Positions 44,080 to 51,685 of a stretch of 55,057 nt of DNA are shown here, one piece after another (position 1 is the first letter of the stretch; each line of letters begins with the position of its first letter). A program made the position numbers and the translations under genes. The notes under the pieces were generated by a model. The model was not told the origin of the DNA. It worked only from the letters and a program-made list of their open reading frames with translations, and did no database searches. Source of the DNA: Bacillota bacterium (GTDB lineage: Bacteria; Bacillota; DSM-12270; Thermacetogeniales; Thermacetogeniaceae); contig JARYLU010000018.1 in assembly GCA_029907475.1 (NCBI GenBank), forward strand, positions 1-55,057. The letters run 5' to 3'.

Positions 44080-44277
44080 CTATACTTTCACGACCCTGGC
44101 AGCCTGGGGTCCGCGGGCACCCTGCACGATTTCGAACTCAACCCGCTGGCCCTCACTCAGAGTCTTGAAGCCCTCCTCCTGAATCGCTGAGTAGTGAACG
44201 AATACGTCTCCACCACCGTCACACTCGATGAAGCCGTATCCCTTCTCCTGATTGAACCACTTGACTTTGCCTTGCAT
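44080..44277 (-). CDS. Cold-shock protein
   Basis: Small OB-fold RNA/DNA chaperone of the CspA/CspB family that melts RNA secondary structure at low temperature. The RNP1 motif is KGYGFIE (residues about 12-18) and RNP2 is VFVHYSAI (about 25-32), both intact; aromatic contacts W8, F9 and F16 are kept. Length 65 is typical. AGGAGG is about 12 bases upstream of ATG 44277. A near-consensus promoter drives a leader of about 80 bases with a GC-rich stretch ending in six T's, so folding of the leader may regulate it. Terminator after the gene; monocistronic. Confidence 0.95.
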   Translation of the reverse strand: MQGKVKWFNQEKGYGFIECDGGGDVFVHYSAIQEEGFKTLSEGQRVEFEIVQGARGPQAARVVKV

Positions 44278-44365
44278 TACTTTACATTCCTCCTAAAATT
44301 TGATCCCCACGAAAAAACCGCCCCCGCCCCCGTCCCGGCGGGCACGGATTTCCACGAGCAACTTC

Positions 44366-44394
44366 ATCATAACACAGGGGGAAGACCTTGTCAA
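44366..44394 (-). promoter_or_regulatory. Strong sigma-A promoter of cspA
   Basis: On the minus strand TTGACA (44394-44389) and TATGAT (44371-44366) with 17-base spacing, near-perfect consensus. The leader of about 80 bases contains the GC-rich segment at 44318-44346, followed on the minus strand by six T's at 44317-44312. It could act as an attenuator or as a cold-responsive structure; pairing is only partial, so this is tentative. Confidence 0.75.
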
Positions 44395-44478
44395 TTTCCC
44401 GGAAATTTAAATGGCTGTAAGTGAATTTTTGAATGTCGAAAAAAGTGTGCGCGAAACACACAATAACTTACCAATTCC

Positions 44479-44552
44479 TGTGGATAATGTGGATAAAACT
44501 GTTCATAACCTTAATTTCATTAACATTTTGGTGTGGATTAATCTGTGGATGC
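44479..44552 (+). other. DnaA-box cluster
   Basis: TGTGGATAA occurs twice head to tail at 44479-44487 and 44488-44496, both perfect complements of the consensus TTATCCACA. Three weaker copies in the same orientation follow: TGTTCATAA (44500), TGTGGATTA (44532) and TGTGGATGC (44544). They lie in an AT-rich gap of about 350 bases between cspA and the FliT/FlgN-like gene. No dnaA, dnaN or rpmH gene is near, so this is more likely a DnaA-titration or regulatory cluster than the origin. Confidence 0.75.
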
Positions 44553-44630
44553 AAAAATTTTGTCAAATAAAACGACGATCTGTCTATTTCTAATTATTTT
44601 TTCGCCCCTGATAGCCTGATAATTCGTTGA

Positions 44631-45125
44631 TTATTTTTTCAGGTCCAAAACACTTCCCCCGTCCGAAAAACTTCCCTGGTAGGCCCGGTGCGCAGTGCGG
44701 TTATCACGGATATCCCGAAGAGACTCCCTAACTGCTTTGAGATCTTTTTCCAACAGGAGGGCGCTCTCCCTGTCGTACCGCTGAATCTCTTCAATGAGCC
44801 CGGCCAGTTCGCGCAAAGTTTCTTTCAACTCCGCACATGATGGAACATTTACCAGCTTCTCAAGCTTTTCGAGTTTAAATTCTTCAAGGTGGAAAATTTG
44901 TTGGACCTCTTCCCTGAAACCGGCCAGCTTCCGGCCAGTTTCATCAATCTCCTCCATAAGTGCCTGACGCCTGGCAAAAATTTCGTCAAGCTGCAAGATA
45001 CCCCCCGGCCGCATCAATTCCTGCTGGCGCCGGGCAAGGTCCCTCATCTCGTGAAAACGCCGGAGTTGGAGCTTGTAACCGGAGACAAGTTCAGCCATAA
45101 GCTGGTAAAACCGCTTCATTTTCAT
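44631..45125 (-). CDS. FliT/FlgN-like flagellar export chaperone
   Basis: A 164-residue, almost wholly helical protein with heptad patterning (LVSGYKLQLRRFHEMRDLAR; LEEFKLEKLEKLVN; LRELAGLIEEIQRYDRESAL), ending in a disordered GSFSDGGSVLDLKK tail typical of FlgN-type chaperones, which keep late flagellar substrates unfolded until export. In B. subtilis fliT lies directly upstream of hpf, so position favours a flagellar chaperone; length is closer to FlgN. The exact partner is unknown. ATG 45125 follows GGGAGGG. The region up to 45369 holds the divergent start of the M20 gene and no clear promoter. Confidence 0.6.
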   Translation of the reverse strand: MKMKRFYQLMAELVSGYKLQLRRFHEMRDLARRQQELMRPGGILQLDEIFARRQALMEEIDETGRKLAGFREEVQQIFHLEEFKLEKLEKLVNVPSCAELKETLRELAGLIEEIQRYDRESALLLEKDLKAVRESLRDIRDNRTAHRAYQGSFSDGGSVLDLKK

Positions 45126-45369
45126 TTTAATCCCTCCCCTGATATTATCGAGTTAGATGAAGTTAGCTCCAAGCCAAGAGACCTGGTCCTTGACAACCAC
45201 ATAGGAATTCTGGGGCAACCCGGATAAATATTTCTGCCTTTTCCCACCGCAGGACGGACCACCGGCAGGAGTTCCACCCTATTTGAAGAAGTAAAAAGTT
45301 TGCGTACGGCGCGCGGGCGCTTTGAACGCCTGCTGCCTGAACTCAATAAAGCCAGGGGGAATTTTAGCA

Positions 45370-46680
45370 GTGGACAATTTGGAGCTTGCTCCCGAGGAAA
45401 TCCTGTCCGCGTTAATTAAAATAAATACGACAAACCCGCCGGGAAATGAGCTGGAGGCAGCCCTGTTTCTAAAACGGCTTTTCAACGCAGCGGGAATCTC
45501 CGGCGAGATCATCGAGGCGGCACCGGGGCGCGCCAGCTTCCTCGCCACCCTCGGCCCCAAAGACCCTGCAGCAAAACGCCTCCTTTTTCTCTCACACCTG
45601 GATGTGGTTCCTCCAGGCAGCGGGTGGAGCTTCGATCCCTTCGGAGGAGAAATCAAAAACGGGTTCGTGCTGGGAAGGGGAGCCCTTGACTGCAAGGACA
45701 TGGTGGCAGCCCAAGCTGCCGCTTTTCTGGTGCTGGCCCGCGAACAAAAAGTGAGGCCGCTTGGAGGATCCCTCATTTTTGCCGCCGTGGCGGACGAAGA
45801 AAAAGGGGGAAGATACGGGATCCAGCACCTGCTCCGCCACCACCGGGCGAAAATTGCGGCAGACTTTGTCGTTAACGAAGGTGCAGAAGAACCCCTGAGG
45901 GTGAGAAATGAATGTATTTATTTCATCCAAACCGGGGAAAAGGGACTCGCCTGGAGCACGCTGAAAGCGCGAGGAACTGCGGCGCACGGCTCTCTCCCCG
46001 GCCTGGGAAGGAACGCGATCGTTGCAATGGCAGGAGCGGTCAAGAACCTGGGGAGTTACAGGCCCGAAATCGTTCTCCTTCCTGAAGTGAATCACTTGAT
46101 CAACACCCTTGCCCGGCTGCGGGGCCAGAAAGAACAGGTCACCCCGGCAAACCTTGATTCTTTTTTTGCGGCCTGGGAGGACCGGGGTTTTGCCGCCACC
46201 CTCCACGCCATGACCCGCCTCACCATGTCCCCCAATGTCATCCGGGGCGGGGTGAAAACCAACGTCATCCCCGATTCCTGCGAAGTTGACGTAGATATCA
46301 GAGTCCTTCCGGGGCAGGACCGGGCCTACGTTTTCCGGGAACTGCGCAGGTGCGCAGGCAAAGAGATCGAAATCGAAATGCCTAACTTCCGTCCCCCTTC
46401 TTTTTCGCCAATCTCTTCGCCTTATTATCAATTCGTCGAAGAGGCCATTAAAGAGGTTCACGGAAAAGCCACCTGCCTCCCCATGATCTCTCCGGGTGCC
46501 ACCGATTCCCGCTTCCTGCGGGAGGCCGGTTTCCCCTGCTACGGAGTAGCCGTCCTTGCGCCCGACTTCCCCCCGGAACTACGGACCACAATCCACGCGG
46601 CCGACGAACGGATCGACATTAAAAGCCTCCGTTACTTTACCATGTTTTTTGTTACCCTGGCCCGGAAATACCTGGGCTAG
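45370..46680 (+). CDS. M20-family metallopeptidase
   Basis: Zinc aminoacylase/peptidase of the M20/ArgE-DapE-CPG2 group, 436 residues. Metal ligands fit the family: H in LLFLSHLDVVPPG, D in GRGALDCKDM, catalytic and metal Glu in VADEEKGG, later NEGAEEP and a His near the C-terminus (TTIHAADERID). The lid domain shows GTAAHGSLPG. GTG 45370 is chosen because AGGGGG lies ten bases upstream; a start at 45322 has none. Substrate (dipeptide, acyl-amino acid or succinyl-diaminopimelate) is not fixed by sequence. It reads against the upstream flagellar gene and converges on the Lon-like gene. Confidence 0.85.
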   Translation: MDNLELAPEEILSALIKINTTNPPGNELEAALFLKRLFNAAGISGEIIEAAPGRASFLATLGPKDPAAKRLLFLSHLDVVPPGSGWSFDPFGGEIKNGFVLGRGALDCKDMVAAQAAAFLVLAREQKVRPLGGSLIFAAVADEEKGGRYGIQHLLRHHRAKIAADFVVNEGAEEPLRVRNECIYFIQTGEKGLAWSTLKARGTAAHGSLPGLGRNAIVAMAGAVKNLGSYRPEIVLLPEVNHLINTLARLRGQKEQVTPANLDSFFAAWEDRGFAATLHAMTRLTMSPNVIRGGVKTNVIPDSCEVDVDIRVLPGQDRAYVFRELRRCAGKEIEIEMPNFRPPSFSPISSPYYQFVEEAIKEVHGKATCLPMISPGATDSRFLREAGFPCYGVAVLAPDFPPELRTTIHAADERIDIKSLRYFTMFFVTLARKYLG

Positions 46681-46682
46681 AG

Positions 46683-46700
46683 GCCGGATTCGCATCCGGC
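46683..46700. terminator. Short hairpin between the convergent M20 and Lon-like genes
   Basis: GCCGGAT (46683-46689) pairs perfectly with ATCCGGC (46694-46700) over a TCGC loop, just after the M20 stop. No T-run follows on either strand, so termination is possible but weak. Confidence 0.35.
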
Positions 46701-46718
46701 AACCCGGCACAGTGAAGA

Positions 46719-49127
46719 TCACGCCTTTTCTCCGTCAAGCCTTTCGCGCTCCGCCCCGGTGCTGGCGCGTACCTGCTCGGCCAGGGCCTTCAGCCGTGCC
46801 ACAACACCGGCATGCACCGTTCCCGGCGGGAATTGCCCGTCCGGCTCGCGTTCTCCTGCAGGCATCCCGGTGAGGATTTCCAGGGCCTCATCCACATTAC
46901 TGATTAAATAAATGTGAAATTGTCCCTCCCTGACGGCATCCACTACATCCTCGCGCAGCATCAAGTTCCGGAGGTTGCCCGCAGGGATCAAAACCCCCTG
47001 ATCTCCAGTTAAACCCTTTAACCGGCAGATGTCGAAAAACCCTTCGATTTTTTCGTTGATTCCCCCGACCGGTTGAATCTCTCCTCTCTGGTTGACAGAA
47101 CCTGTAACGGCAAGGCTCTGCCGGAGCGGGATCCCGGCCAGGGCCGAGAGCAGAGCCAGCAGCTCCGCACAGGAAGCACTATCACCCTCCACTCCTTCGT
47201 AGCTCTGCTCGAAGACAAGCCTGGCGCTTAAAGGAAAGGGGGTCTCGTGCCGGTACTTTTCCGCCAGGTAACCGGTGAGAATAAGCACCCCCTTGGTATG
47301 AATCCGCCCCCCGAGCCGCGCTTCCCGCTCGATGTCTATGACCCCTTCCCTCCCGGCGGCAACGGTTGCCGTGATTCGCGTCGGTTTTCCAAAGTCAAGA
47401 TCTCCGAGGCTGATCACGCTTAAGCCGTTAACCTGTCCGGTCTTTTTCCCCTGCAGGTCGAGGAGGATCATATTCTTCTGGACCATTTCTTGAACCATGT
47501 GCTGGATTAAATTAGAACGATAAAGCTTTTCTGCGCCCGCCCGGCTGACATGGGCGGCTGTAACGTAGGAGGCCCCCTCCTGCCGGGCATAATAACAGGC
47601 CTCCCGGGCAAGGTCGGCAATTTCCGCAAAGCGCGTTGAAAGGTGGTCCTGCGCCCCCGCAAGGCGAGAGCCGTACTCGACCAGTTTTGCCACCGCCGAG
47701 GCATCGAGGTGGAGGAGATTCTCTTTCTGGCAGAGAGTGGCAAAAAAGGCGGCATACTTTTGGACATTTTCCGGCGTGCGCTCCATCCAAACGCCGAATT
47801 CGGCTTTCACCTTGAAGAGCTCCCGGAAATCGGGGTCGTAATGATAGAGGAGGGAATAGAGATGGGAATCCCCCAGCAGAATAACCTTTAAATCGAGCGG
47901 AATCGGCTCGGGACGGAGGCTCTTTGTGGATAAAAAACCCAGCCTTTCGAGAGGGTCCTCGATCACGCCCAGCCGGTCGCGGAGAGCCCGCTTCAAACCG
48001 TCCCAGGAAAAGGCGTTGCGGAGGAGTTCTTCCACTGCCACCACCAGGTACCCACCGTTGGCACGGTGCAGCGACCCCGCCCGGATCAGTGTAAAATCGG
48101 TGATTAAAGCGCCGAACTGCGCTTCCTTTTCGATGGTCCCAAAAAGATTCGAGTAAGTAGGGCTTAACTCGACGACAACCGGAGCCCCGCTGGTTTCGCT
48201 GTTGTCCACCAGGACATTTACCTCGTACTTCCTGAAGGGGTTCTCATGCTGCGGCCAGGGTGCCTTTTGCTGTTCTTCTCCCGGTTCCACGCGGAAGAGG
48301 GGGAGGCTTTCCAGAACATCGTTGGAGACGGCATCGAGGTATGAGATAACTTCCGGGAAGGAGGCGTAAGCCGCCCTGAACTCCCCCAGCAGGAGGTCGA
48401 GGGCTCTTCCTGCAACCTGGCGGTCCAGTTCCTTCAAGGCTTCCTGGGCCTGCCTGTCCACTTTTTGGACTTCCCGCAGGGTGCTTCCCACCAGATCTTC
48501 AATTTTTTCCCGGAACTCCATGATCTCCTTCCGCCTGGTTTCGGGGAGGGCGTCAAATTCCTCGGCCTTCAGGGGCTTCCCGTTTACCGCAGGAATAATG
48601 AAAATCCCCGTCGGGCCGATTTGAATGACAAACCCGGCCGACCCCGCCTCTTCGTCGAGGCGGCTCAACAGGGCGCTCCGTTCCCTGGTGAACTGCGCCG
48701 TGGTCTCTTCCCGCTTCTTGGTGTATTCCTCGCTCTTAAAAAGGCGCGGGATTTCCTGGCGCGCCTGTTTCAGGAAACTTTTCATTTCCCCGGCCAGCTT
48801 CTTCCCGAAGCCAGGCGGAAGCTTGAGGACGCGGGGCCGGGAAGGTTCACGGAAATTGTAAACATAGCACCAATCCGAAGGAACGGGCTTCGTTGCCGCC
48901 ACACCTTCCAGAAAAGACTGGACCGCGGTATTCTTTCCCGTACCGGGAAGTCCGGCCACAAAGATGTTAAATCCCTGCGCCTCAATACCCAGGCCGAATT
49001 GCAGTGCTTTCACTGCACGCTCCTGCCCGATGATCGCTTCCAGCGGCTTTATCATCTCTGTCGTCCCAGAGCTGATTCCTTCCCAGCAGCAAACTGCCCG
49101 TACCTCCTCGGCTGTCGCTTTTCGCAA
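46719..49127 (-). CDS. LonB-type ATP-dependent protease
   Basis: Membrane-free Lon-like protease with AAA-type and Lon proteolytic domains, 802 residues. The N-terminal region has GQERAVKALQFGLGIEA and a Walker A GLPGTGKNT, where Asn replaces the usual Ser/Thr after Lys, so ATP use may be altered. A central coiled-coil insertion precedes the Walker B-like GGYLVVAVEELL region. The C-terminal protease domain has candidate catalytic S650 (EGDSAS) and K693 (GGINEKIEG), 43 residues apart as in E. coli Lon (S679/K722). TTG 49127 is chosen with GGGGGAGG eight bases upstream. Targets are unknown. Confidence 0.87.
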   Translation of the reverse strand: MRKATAEEVRAVCCWEGISSGTTEMIKPLEAIIGQERAVKALQFGLGIEAQGFNIFVAGLPGTGKNTAVQSFLEGVAATKPVPSDWCYVYNFREPSRPRVLKLPPGFGKKLAGEMKSFLKQARQEIPRLFKSEEYTKKREETTAQFTRERSALLSRLDEEAGSAGFVIQIGPTGIFIIPAVNGKPLKAEEFDALPETRRKEIMEFREKIEDLVGSTLREVQKVDRQAQEALKELDRQVAGRALDLLLGEFRAAYASFPEVISYLDAVSNDVLESLPLFRVEPGEEQQKAPWPQHENPFRKYEVNVLVDNSETSGAPVVVELSPTYSNLFGTIEKEAQFGALITDFTLIRAGSLHRANGGYLVVAVEELLRNAFSWDGLKRALRDRLGVIEDPLERLGFLSTKSLRPEPIPLDLKVILLGDSHLYSLLYHYDPDFRELFKVKAEFGVWMERTPENVQKYAAFFATLCQKENLLHLDASAVAKLVEYGSRLAGAQDHLSTRFAEIADLAREACYYARQEGASYVTAAHVSRAGAEKLYRSNLIQHMVQEMVQKNMILLDLQGKKTGQVNGLSVISLGDLDFGKPTRITATVAAGREGVIDIEREARLGGRIHTKGVLILTGYLAEKYRHETPFPLSARLVFEQSYEGVEGDSASCAELLALLSALAGIPLRQSLAVTGSVNQRGEIQPVGGINEKIEGFFDICRLKGLTGDQGVLIPAGNLRNLMLREDVVDAVREGQFHIYLISNVDEALEILTGMPAGEREPDGQFPPGTVHAGVVARLKALAEQVRASTGAERERLDGEKA

Positions 49128-49244
49128 TCTAAATGCCTCCCCCGAACATTTTTCCTTATCGTGATCCTATAGAAACTTCGCCTTAATTTAACGGTTTCCT
49201 GCTGCTGCTAACCGCATCATACCTACCTTTCACCAAGAGACGAG

Positions 49245-49268
49245 TTCGGCCGGCGTGGGCCGGCCGAA
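49245..49268 (-). other. GC-rich hairpin in the 267-base gap after the repeat gene
   Basis: TTCGGCCGG (49245-49253) pairs perfectly with CCGGCCGAA (49260-49268) over six bases. It lies between the heptad-repeat gene and the Lon-like gene, both on the minus strand. No T-run follows, so it is at best a weak terminator. The rest of 49128-49394 shows no gene. Confidence 0.3.
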
Positions 49269-49394
49269 AGCGCGGTGGGCGCGGAAATACCCGCCCCCAA
49301 CATGATCTATCCAGTTTTGGGACGCACCCATCCGCTCCTCTGACCTCTACCTCTCCCGCGCCACCCACACTGTGCCAGCACTCCTGCCGTGCCC

Positions 49395-49967
49395 TTAGAT
49401 GGAGCGCCGCCGCAAGGTCCTGATAGATACTTCATGGTCGCCGAGGATTTCCCGAATTGACCTGTTTTCTTCTCCGATTTCGTTAATGTTTAACTCAATA
49501 CGGTCCTGGCCTTTTCGCAGTTCCTCCTGCCCCTGGCACAACTCTTCCTGTCCCCTGCAGAGATCATCCACACCCTGCCGGAGTTCACCCACTTCCTTGC
49601 GCAGCTCTTCCTGTCCCTTGCGGAGCTCACCTACCTCCTGGCGCAGCTCTTCCTGCCCCTTTCGCAGTTCTTCCTGCCCCTGCCGGAGTTCACCCACTTC
49701 CTGGCGCAGTTCGCCCTGCCCTTTATGGAGTTCATCCACCTCCTGGCGCAGCTCTTCCTGCCCTTTTCGTAGTTCATCCTGCCCCTGGCGGAGCTCTTTA
49801 ATCTCGCCCTCGATCCTGGCAACGGAATGAGTGAGATTATCGATTTCGGCTTTGTGCACTTCGCTGGCATGCTCTAATGCTCTAAGCAACTGAGTGTGTT
49901 CACCAAGTTGCCGGCCGATCTGTTCAAACTTTTGAATCACCAGTTCCTGAAACTTCTCGCCATCCAT
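49395..49967 (-). CDS. Heptad-repeat coiled-coil protein
   Basis: A 190-residue protein whose middle (residues about 57-155) is built of about 14 tandem seven-residue units of the type ELR-GQE (ELRKGQE, ELRQEVG and variants), encoded by a 21-base minisatellite. The N-terminus (KFQELVIQKFEQIGRQLGEH) and C-terminus (LNINEIGEENRSIREILGDH) are ordinary helical. It should form a long parallel coiled coil. Related repeat proteins are common in Firmicutes and their function is unknown. The repeat number is likely to vary between strains by slippage. It begins the accessory tail of the window. Confidence 0.75.
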   Translation of the reverse strand: MDGEKFQELVIQKFEQIGRQLGEHTQLLRALEHASEVHKAEIDNLTHSVARIEGEIKELRQGQDELRKGQEELRQEVDELHKGQGELRQEVGELRQGQEELRKGQEELRQEVGELRKGQEELRKEVGELRQGVDDLCRGQEELCQGQEELRKGQDRIELNINEIGEENRSIREILGDHEVSIRTLRRRSI

Positions 49968-50139
49968 GATCTACTCCCCCTGTAACCTTAATATCTAACC
50001 AGATGCTGCCGGGATCTCCCCAACAGTTCTCGGCACGTTAGCATACTTCTCCAAAATCCAAATTTTTTCCTGCTCACCAACAGCTCGAGATTCGCCAGGC
50101 TCAAGGGGGACGGCAAATGAGCGGCTCTAAGTTCTGGTA

Positions 50140-50399
50140 TTATCCTGTTTTTTCTGTCCGCTCAGCCTTGAGAATCCCGGGTTTGGCTTTCACCGCCTTC
50201 ACCCCGGCTATTATCCCGGCAGTGCTGCATATCGAAGGATATACCCACAACCGGTTTTTAACGCCCACGCAATCCAGGAAGGGAGTTCGTCATCGATGCG
50301 CTTCAACACCTTATCCCACTCGCGGGCCACCTTCTCCTGAATCTTCCAGCGAAATAGTTCCTTGATCGCCTCGTTCTGGCGCATCACCCGTGCCGGCAC
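50140..50399 (-). pseudogene. Short hypothetical gene, probably frameshifted
   Basis: From 50399 a frame reads RQNEAIKELFRWKIQEKVA then WDKVLKRIDDELPSWIAWAL and stops at 50211; in a shifted frame the sequence continues open as ICSTAGIIAGVKAVKAKPGI to a stop at 50140. The two parts read as one protein-like sequence with a break near 50240. I do not recognise the family. The upstream start is weak and follows the HepT gene by 16 bases. The stretch 49968-50139 shows nothing else. Confidence 0.3.
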
Positions 50400-50414
50400 C
50401 CGCGATAAGCCCGA

Positions 50415-50792
50415 TTATCCAGTCGGTGACTCACGGCCTTCCTCTGCCTCCATGTCGGCCAGCACTTGCGATACAGCCTTCTGCATCTTGGGTAGCTCCT
50501 CGTGAACGGTTCGCCATACCACCTCAAGATCCACGCCAAAATAATCGTGGACCACTTTATCACGCATGCCAATGATCTTCCGCCACGGTACCTGCGGGTA
50601 TTTATCCCTGAGAGACCTGGGAATATGACGCGCTGCCTCCCCGATCACCTCCAGCGCTCTTACAACTGCGAAGATTTTCTCATCGTTTCCCTGAAAATCG
50701 TTAAAGGCCACACCCTGCATAAATTGCACTGCCTTGCCGGCGTATTCGATCATATCCCGCAGGTAATCGGTATATACCCGCTTTGATTTCAT
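50415..50792 (-). CDS. HepT-like HEPN ribonuclease toxin
   Basis: Toxin half of a HepT/MntA pair. The HEPN catalytic motif R-X4-6-H is present as R77 and H82 with Tyr84 (MRDKVVHDYFGVD), the tyrosine being the residue that MntA adenylylates. The helical DUF86 core (YLRDMIEYAGKAVQFMQG; VVRALEVIGEAARHIP) matches. HEPN toxins cleave RNA; this is family knowledge. The start overlaps the end of the antitoxin gene by four bases. A C-terminal acidic tail (ADMEAEEGRESPTG) follows. Confidence 0.9.
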   Translation of the reverse strand: MKSKRVYTDYLRDMIEYAGKAVQFMQGVAFNDFQGNDEKIFAVVRALEVIGEAARHIPRSLRDKYPQVPWRKIIGMRDKVVHDYFGVDLEVVWRTVHEELPKMQKAVSQVLADMEAEEGRESPTG

Positions 50793-51112
50793 ACGGCTAT
50801 CACCTCGGCAAGGATCCGCCGGCCGATAGCCGGCCTGAGCGCACTTCTCATCACCAAGTCCACCTTAACACCCAGCAATTCGCTCAGGTGGTCCTCAAGG
50901 TCAATAAACTCAAAAAATGTCGGCGCGCGTTCAAACTCCACCAGCACGTCCAGGTCGCTACGCTTACCCTGCTCCCCGCGCACATACGAACCGAAGACGC
51001 CAAGCGTTCTCACCTTATACCGCTCGCGGAATCCGGGCAGGTGCTCCCGGAGAACTGCAAGTATCTCCTCGATCGTACGGCTTTTTTGCGCTTTTTGCAC
51101 CCGTTTACCCAT
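50789..51112 (-). CDS. MntA-like nucleotidyltransferase antitoxin
   Basis: Antitoxin of the HepT/MntA module; MntA neutralises HepT by AMPylating its tyrosine. The minimal nucleotidyltransferase core GVFGSYVRGEQGKRSDLDVL gives G41-S42 and metal-binding D53 and D55. The remaining protein is small and helical (FIDLEDHLSELLGVKVDLVM). Length 107 is normal. It is upstream of the toxin with a four-base overlap, the usual order. A 250-base stretch follows on its 5' side up to 51363, with a hairpin (51234-51240 with 51248-51254) and no gene. Confidence 0.9.
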   Translation of the reverse strand: MGKRVQKAQKSRTIEEILAVLREHLPGFRERYKVRTLGVFGSYVRGEQGKRSDLDVLVEFERAPTFFEFIDLEDHLSELLGVKVDLVMRSALRPAIGRRILAEVIAV

Positions 51113-51363
51113 AAGAACATCCCCCTAACACCCGTACTATCGCACACTCTCTTAAACATTTTACCCCCGATTCCCTGAACTTACCAGACTCAAAAGCGCC
51201 ATCCAAACTCGTTTCTTTCAATCCGGCTCTTTACCCGGCGGCTTTTTCGCCGGGCGCTCCAAACACCGGTATGGAACATTCCTTTTGTTTTCAAACGATG
51301 CGCTGCAACACCTTCTCCCTCGGCTTCTCTACCCCGGCCACAGCCCGAAAAGTGAAGGGGCTG

Positions 51364-51684
51364 CTATCCGCATCTACCTTCAAGCCGGCGCAAAAGCTCC
51401 ACCTGTAGGTTTTTATGCTCCATCCCCTGCACCTCGGCTAAAAACTCGTCGCTCAGGATGGAGATGTGCGGCTGGTAATCCTCCGGGTCGCTGGCCGCGC
51501 CGGTCATCACCACCGCCACCTCGGGACAACCTGGTAGCTCCCGCAGGTACTTATAAAGCTCAACGCAGATGCGCCGGCTCATGCAGAAGACCATGGCCTT
51601 GCCGTCTAAAGCCTCCAGTCGCCTTTCGAAGTGGGGCACGGCGTCGCGCAGCTGCCGGGCTAAGCCGTCGATGAAGTCGTCCTG
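51364..51684 (-). pseudogene. Ghost of a second type I restriction HsdR, internally deleted
   Basis: One open frame reads SQDDFIDGLARQLRDAVPHF, then RRLEALDGKAMVFCMSRRIC, VVMTGAASDPEDYQPHI, and then abruptly LSDEFLAEVQGMEHKNLQVE with a short end. The first part matches the helicase region of the shorter HsdR type and the second its DUF3387-like C-terminus, so about 150-200 residues are missing between them and the gene lacks its N-terminus. It is out of frame with, and fused directly to, the stop of the intact hsdR. Not functional. Confidence 0.7.
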
Positions 51685-51685
51685 G

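Noticed and set aside
44479-44552. Chromosomal replication origin
   Set aside because: The DnaA boxes suggest it, but no dnaA, dnaN, recF, rpmH or gidA lies nearby and the unwinding element is not clear. Kept as a DnaA cluster only.
49430-49810. CRISPR array or non-coding repeat at the 21-base minisatellite
   Set aside because: The repeats are contiguous without spacers, stay in one reading frame and encode regular heptads, so it is a coding repeat.
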